A DNA stretch of 64,000 nt from Gammaproteobacteria bacterium (GTDB lineage: Bacteria; Pseudomonadota; Gammaproteobacteria; Thiotrichales; Thiotrichaceae), in NCBI GenBank assembly GCA_018822845.1, contig JAHJJD010000124.1, positions 1 to 64,000 of the forward strand, written 5' to 3'. The notes under the pieces were generated by a model that worked only from the letters and a program-made list of their open reading frames with translations, had not been told where the DNA came from and made no database searches. The position numbers and the translations under genes are program-made. Below, in pieces: positions 60,371 through 64,000 of this stretch; the stretch's first letter is position 1, and each line of letters opens with the position of its first letter.

Positions 60371-61130
60371 GGCGGGCGGCTACTTCTCGGGCAAACAGCA
60401 AATCCTGCCATGCCTTGCGCTTGTCGGCAGGCTGGCGAAGCAGGTAAGCTGGGTGGTAAGTCACAATGACAGGTGTGCCACTCAACGGGGCACTATGTTC
60501 CTTGCCACGCAAACGCGCCAGCGGCGCATCGGTCTGTAGCAGGTTCTGGGCTGCGATACGGCCTACAACCAGAATCAGGGCCGGGTTAACCAGTTCGATC
60601 TGGCGTTCCAGATAGCCACGGCAATTGGCAGCCTCATCCGGTTTCGGGTCGCGGTTGTTGGGCGGGCGGCATTTAAGCACATTGGCAATGTAGACGGTTT
60701 CACGCGGCATGCCGATCGCTGTCAGCATATTGTTGAGCAGCTTGCCAGCCTTGCCAACGAAAGGCTCACCCTGGCGGTCTTCTTCCGCACCGGGTGCCTC
60801 ACCGATGATCATCCAGCTTGCTTGCTGGTTGCCGACGCCGAACACGGCCTGGATGCGGGTTTGGCTGATGGCGCAGCGGGTGCAGGCAAGGACGGTGGAG
60901 CGGAGTTCGAGCCAGTCCATGTGGGAGCAAGAAGACCCCCTCACCCCCGCCCCCTCTCCCTCAAGGGGAGAGGGGAGTGAAGATGGAGGCGGAGTTAGTG
61001 CAACTGATAGCACCTCTTGCCCCCCCTCTCCCCTTGAGGGAGAGGGGGCTGGGGGGTGAGGGGTATCTTTCGCCCTCCACACCGGGATCCCCATCGCCTG
61101 CATATACCGGCCCCGCAGTTGCGCATCCAC
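60360..61130 (-). CDS. Family 4-type uracil-DNA glycosylase with palindrome-encoded insert
   Basis: A 256-residue FeS uracil-DNA glycosylase. Cluster cysteines are in CTRCAISQTR near 82-91 and CRPPNNRDPKPDEAANC near 158; the catalytic-type motifs are GEAPGAEEDRQGEPFVGKAG and VTYHPAYLLR. The usual N-terminal leader (YMQAMGIPVWR) is separated from the core by about 45 residues encoded by the palindromic element at 60936-61063. An alternative start at 60920 (MDWLELRS) would avoid the element but has no Shine-Dalgarno. Confidence 0.92.
   Translation of the reverse strand: MDAQLRGRYMQAMGIPVWRAKDTPHPPAPSPSRGEGGQEVLSVALTPPPSSLPSPLEGEGAGVRGSSCSHMDWLELRSTVLACTRCAISQTRIQAVFGVGNQQASWMIIGEAPGAEEDRQGEPFVGKAGKLLNNMLTAIGMPRETVYIANVLKCRPPNNRDPKPDEAANCRGYLERQIELVNPALILVVGRIAAQNLLQTDAPLARLRGKEHSAPLSGTPVIVTYHPAYLLRQPADKRKAWQDLLFAREVAARHAR
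60936..61063. repeat. In-frame palindromic element in the uracil-DNA glycosylase gene
   Basis: Outer arms of CCCCTCACCCCCG and GGGGGGTGAGGGG type and inner CCCTCTCCCTCAAGGGGAGAGGG / CCCTCTCCCCTTGAGGGAGAGGG stems. Same family as 28181-28278 and 41717-41817. Confidence 0.9.
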
Positions 61131-61136
61131 TAGCGC

Positions 61137-62687
61137 TTACACCCCTTGATGGTGCTGCGGGTGTTCACGCAATGACTGGCTGGCCAGCTTGTTCCATGCA
61201 TCCACATAGGATTTGGCGGAGGCAATCACGATGTCGGTATCAGCGCCGTGACCGTGGATAATGCGCCCACCTTTTTCCAACCTTACCGTGACTTCACCTT
61301 GTGCATCCGTACCACTGGTGATGTTGCTGACGGAATAAAGCGCGAGAGTAGCGGTTTCGCCGACTATGGATTCGATGGCCTTGAACACCGCGTCAACCGG
61401 ACCACCACCAATGGCAGTCGCGGAGTGTTCCACACCTTCCACTTTCAGGGTAACGCGGGCATTCGGCGACTCACCGGTTTCGGAACAGACATAGGATGAA
61501 ACCAGCTCATACACTGCATTTTCCTCGGCAGCACGCGCATCCATCATCAGCACCATCAGGTCTTCATCGAAAATGTCGTGCTTGCGGTCAGCCAGATCCT
61601 TGAAGCGGGAGAATGCAGCGTTGAGTTCCTCTTCGGACTTCAACTCGATGTTCAATTCCTGCAAACGGGTCTTGAAAGCATTGCGTCCGGAATGCTTGCC
61701 GAGCACGATCTTGTTGTCGCTCCAGCCCACATCCTGTGCGCGCATGATTTCGTAGGTTTCGCGATGTTTCAACACGCCATCCTGATGGATGCCGGATTCG
61801 TGGGCGAAAGCGTTTGCACCAACGATGGCCTTGTTCGGCTGTACCGGGAAGCCAGTGATGCTGGAAACCAGCCGCGAGGTTGGAACGATGTGGGTGGCGT
61901 CGATGCGGGTTTCGACCGGGAATACGTCAGCGCGGGTGCGTACTGCCATGACGATTTCTTCCAGGGAAGCGTTTCCGGCGCGTTCACCCAGACCGTTGAT
62001 GGTGCATTCGACCTGACGTGCACCGCTCAGCACTGCGGACAATGAATTGCCCACTGCCAAACCGAGGTCGTTGTGGCAATGTACCGAGAAAATGGCCTTG
62101 TCGGCATTCGGAATGGTCTGGATCAGCCTGCCCACGATATCGCCAAATACCGATGGAATCTGATAACCGACCGTATCCGGGATGTTGATGGTACGTGCAC
62201 CTGCATCAATCGCCGCCTCAATCACACGACAGAGGAAATCGAACTCGGAACGGCCTGCATCTTCACAGGAAAACTCGACATCATCAGTGTAATTGCGTGC
62301 CCGTTTCACCGCGAACACCGCCTGTTCCACCACCTGATCCGGCGTCATGCGCAACTTGTTCTGCATATGGATGGGGGAGGTGGCGATGAAGGTGTGGATG
62401 CGCCCCGAATTGGCTGGCTTGATGGCTTCCGCCGCCCGGTCAATATCTTTTTCCAGCGCACGGGCAAGGCCGCAGATGGTGCTGTCTTTCACAATACCGG
62501 CAATGGCTTTCACCGACTCGAAGTCGCCGGGACTGGCGATCGGGAAACCACCTTCGATGACATCCACCCGCATTTTTTCCAGCATCAACGCGATGCGGAT
62601 TTTCTCTTCCTGCGTCATGGATGCGCCTGGGCTTTGTTCACCGTCACGCAAAGTGGTGTCGAAAATGATCAAACGTTCTTTTGACAT
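61137..62687 (-). CDS. leuA: LeuA, 2-isopropylmalate synthase
   Basis: A 516-residue enzyme making 2-isopropylmalate from acetyl-CoA and ketoisovalerate. The N-terminal TIM barrel has [16 protein letters not shown] near residue 8-23 and the metal-binding HCHNDLG near 204; the C-terminal regulatory domain for leucine feedback is complete (about 395-516). GGAGCAGGAC precedes the ATG at 62687. A hairpin lies in the 200-bp upstream gap. Confidence 0.97.
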   Translation of the reverse strand: MSKERLIIFDTTLRDGEQSPGASMTQEEKIRIALMLEKMRVDVIEGGFPIASPGDFESVKAIAGIVKDSTICGLARALEKDIDRAAEAIKPANSGRIHTFIATSPIHMQNKLRMTPDQVVEQAVFAVKRARNYTDDVEFSCEDAGRSEFDFLCRVIEAAIDAGARTINIPDTVGYQIPSVFGDIVGRLIQTIPNADKAIFSVHCHNDLGLAVGNSLSAVLSGARQVECTINGLGERAGNASLEEIVMAVRTRADVFPVETRIDATHIVPTSRLVSSITGFPVQPNKAIVGANAFAHESGIHQDGVLKHRETYEIMRAQDVGWSDNKIVLGKHSGRNAFKTRLQELNIELKSEEELNAAFSRFKDLADRKHDIFDEDLMVLMMDARAAEENAVYELVSSYVCSETGESPNARVTLKVEGVEHSATAIGGGPVDAVFKAIESIVGETATLALYSVSNITSGTDAQGEVTVRLEKGGRIIHGHGADTDIVIASAKSYVDAWNKLASQSLREHPQHHQGV

Positions 62688-62774
62688 GTCCTGCTCCAAT
62701 AACACTGCCGCACGATTTCTGTATGGCATGGCAATGTATCAATCTGAAAGTGGGGGTAATGATAGCGCGTGTAG

Positions 62775-62811
62775 CCCCGCCGGGCACAAGAATTTATACC
62801 GCCCGGCAGGG
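62775..62811. other. Hairpin in the leuA leader region
   Basis: CCCCGCCGGGC pairs with GCCCGGCAGGG (one mismatch) across a 15-base loop, 88 bp upstream of leuA. No leucine-rich leader peptide or U-run was seen, so its role is unclear. Confidence 0.4.
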
Positions 62812-62888
62812 CAGTCGCAGATAGGACAGGAGCAGTGTGTGGCAGATGCTTTTCATGCTGCAAACGCTACAACAAAGTACCGGCAAGT

Positions 62889-63671
62889 TCAAGCACCCGT
62901 ATCTTTTTTGCGTCGCTGATAACGGCGGTAGCGCCGCCACAACCACATGACCGGGCCAGACAAGGCATATACAAGGAAGACGCCAAACAGGACTTTCGGC
63001 GGGTCAATCGTCGTCAAGGCAAAAACCAGCACTATCACCAGCACCGCCACAAACGGTACGCGATTGCGCAGGTCGAAATCCTTGAAACTGTAGAAACTGA
63101 TATTGCTGACCATCAGCAGACCTGCCGCCAGCGTCAGGATAAGGGCGGGAATCTGTACATTACGCCCGGTCACTTCCAGATCGTGAAAAACCCATACCAT
63201 CCCCACCATCAACGCTGCCGAGGCAGGGCTGGGCAAACCGACAAAAAAACGCTTGTCGACCTTGCCAATCTGGGTATTGAAACGCGCCAGACGCAAAGCA
63301 GCGCACGCCACATAAATGAACGCAGCCAACCAACCAGCCTTGCCCCACGCAACACCGAATGATTGCAAGTGCACCAGCGCCCATTGATACATTACCAACC
63401 CTGGTGCCACACCAAAGGAAATCAGATCAGCCAGACTGTCATATTGCGCACCAAATTCAGACTGGGTATTGGTCATGCGGGCAACCCGCCCGTCCAGCCC
63501 ATCCAGGATCATGGCGATGAACACAGCGATAGCCGCTGCTTCAAATTTGCCCTGCATGGCGGCAACAACCGCATAAAAGCCACCGAACATGGCTCCGGTC
63601 GTTAACAGATTGGGTAACAAATAGACGCCCTTACGCGGTGGGGCTTTAACTTCTTTATCCAGTTCTTCCAC
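62889..63671 (-). CDS. pssA: PssA, CDP-diacylglycerol-serine O-phosphatidyltransferase
   Basis: A 260-residue integral membrane enzyme with about six to eight TM segments. The CDP-alcohol phosphatidyltransferase signature is visible as DGLDGRVARMTNTQSEFGAQYDSLAD near residues 57-82. It makes phosphatidylserine. The start is GTG. It is often next to leuA or ilvC in gammaproteobacteria, as here. Confidence 0.95.
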   Translation of the reverse strand: MEELDKEVKAPPRKGVYLLPNLLTTGAMFGGFYAVVAAMQGKFEAAAIAVFIAMILDGLDGRVARMTNTQSEFGAQYDSLADLISFGVAPGLVMYQWALVHLQSFGVAWGKAGWLAAFIYVACAALRLARFNTQIGKVDKRFFVGLPSPASAALMVGMVWVFHDLEVTGRNVQIPALILTLAAGLLMVSNISFYSFKDFDLRNRVPFVAVLVIVLVFALTTIDPPKVLFGVFLVYALSGPVMWLWRRYRRYQRRKKDTGA

Positions 63672-63755
63672 TTTACATAGATTCCCGTTTGCTGGTGTAA
63701 CTGCATATTAGCCAGCATTCCAGCAAAGGGAAATGTATTTTATCCGCCTGATTGG

Positions 63756-63872
63756 CTACTCGCCTGATTTTTTTACAAAAACCCAGCCAAGATATGCCAT
63801 CATTACCAACATGAAGACAATGACGATGATGGTTAGTACACCCATCCAGCTTCCAAACAGTAACTCTGCCAT
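63756..63872 (-). CDS. DUF3149-like single-TM micro-protein, 38 aa
   Basis: A 38-residue ORF (MAELLFGSWMGVLTI...) with one strong TM helix (about residues 10-32) and a positively charged end VFVKKSGE. The layout matches DUF3149 micro-proteins. AGGAG lies 11 bases before the ATG. Function is unknown. It is below the usual ORF length cut-off, and an FNR-type site lies 75 bp upstream. Confidence 0.7.
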   Translation of the reverse strand: MAELLFGSWMGVLTIIVIVFMLVMMAYLGWVFVKKSGE

Positions 63873-63946
63873 GATAGCCTATGCTCCTATACTCAAGACA
63901 ATAAACGTGTACAATGCAGAGTCTAAGTGAACGCTCTTACAGCGCT

Positions 63947-63960
63947 TTGATTTACATCAA
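63947..63960. promoter_or_regulatory. FNR/Anr-type box
   Basis: TTGATTTACATCAA matches the FNR consensus TTGAT-N4-ATCAA exactly. It lies 75 bp upstream of the DUF3149-like gene on the minus strand and could equally serve a plus-strand gene beyond the window edge. Confidence 0.6.
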
Positions 63961-64000
63961 GAAAGCATGGGCTTTAAAGGACTTGTAAAAGCCAGCCGGG

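Overview
The window looks like a chromosomal segment of a sulfur-oxidising gammaproteobacterium, most likely Thiothrix or a close relative in the Thiotrichales. The reasons are a reverse-type dsr operon in the order A-B-E-F-H-C-M-K-L, a diheme SoxA with SoxX, a sulfur-globule-like secreted protein, and ordinary gammaproteobacterial housekeeping blocks (efp/epmA/epmB, yajC-secDF, mrp, panBCD, pcnB-folK, rimI, leuA, pssA). The genus is inferred from gene content and protein resemblance; no database search was possible.

Layout. 1-7179: dsr operon on the minus strand, with dsrL cut by the window edge. 7492-10062: a plus-strand cassette divergent from dsrA, encoding a TauD-type oxygenase, a 65-aa protein, a stand-alone Cas6-family protein, a cysteine-free DsrC paralogue and a 63-aa protein. 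10137-15082: an SH3-like membrane protein, two Fe(II)/2-oxoglutarate oxygenases around soxXA, and a DUF1778/GNAT toxin-antitoxin pair. 15246-17792: a CHAT protease fused to a formylglycine-enzyme-type (FGE) C-type-lectin domain. 17881-23666: epmB, efp-epmA and yajC-secD-secF. 23903-31416: two DUF2189 membrane proteins and the mrp antiporter operon. 31541-39912: moeA, the sulfur-globule-like gene, hflKC, a JmjC/FemAB-like pair, a TrpD-like gene and a Sel1-repeat gene. 40398-42633: panBCD. 43203-46530: a TIR-NTPase-FGE gene whose 3' end is the variable repeat of a diversity-generating retroelement (DGR), with its template repeat just downstream. 46769-56405: two RND efflux systems that share repeated operator palindromes and a TetR regulator. 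56437-63872: an AAA/PD-(D/E)XK gene, then pcnB-folK, rimI-udg, leuA, pssA and a DUF3149 micro-protein.

The strongest unusual signal is the TR/VR pair at 43203-43330 and 43562-43689. The two 128-bp copies differ at 16 positions, and every one is an adenine in the coding-sense template. This is the signature of adenine-specific mutagenic retrohoming, yet no reverse transcriptase is encoded in the window. The CHAT protein 26 kb away has a paralogous FGE domain with a similar variable-looking tail, so two different effector heads (TIR-NTPase and CHAT) may share hypervariable sensor domains.

The second candidate system is the oxygenase/Cas6/DsrC-like cassette opposite dsrA: a CRISPR-type RNA-processing fold with no CRISPR array, placed with a sulfur-carrier fold that has lost both redox cysteines. 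Finally, several families of palindromic elements are scattered through the window, and at least six copies lie in frame inside protein genes (CHAT-FGE, MrpC, TIR-FGE, RND adaptor, RND pump and uracil-DNA glycosylase).
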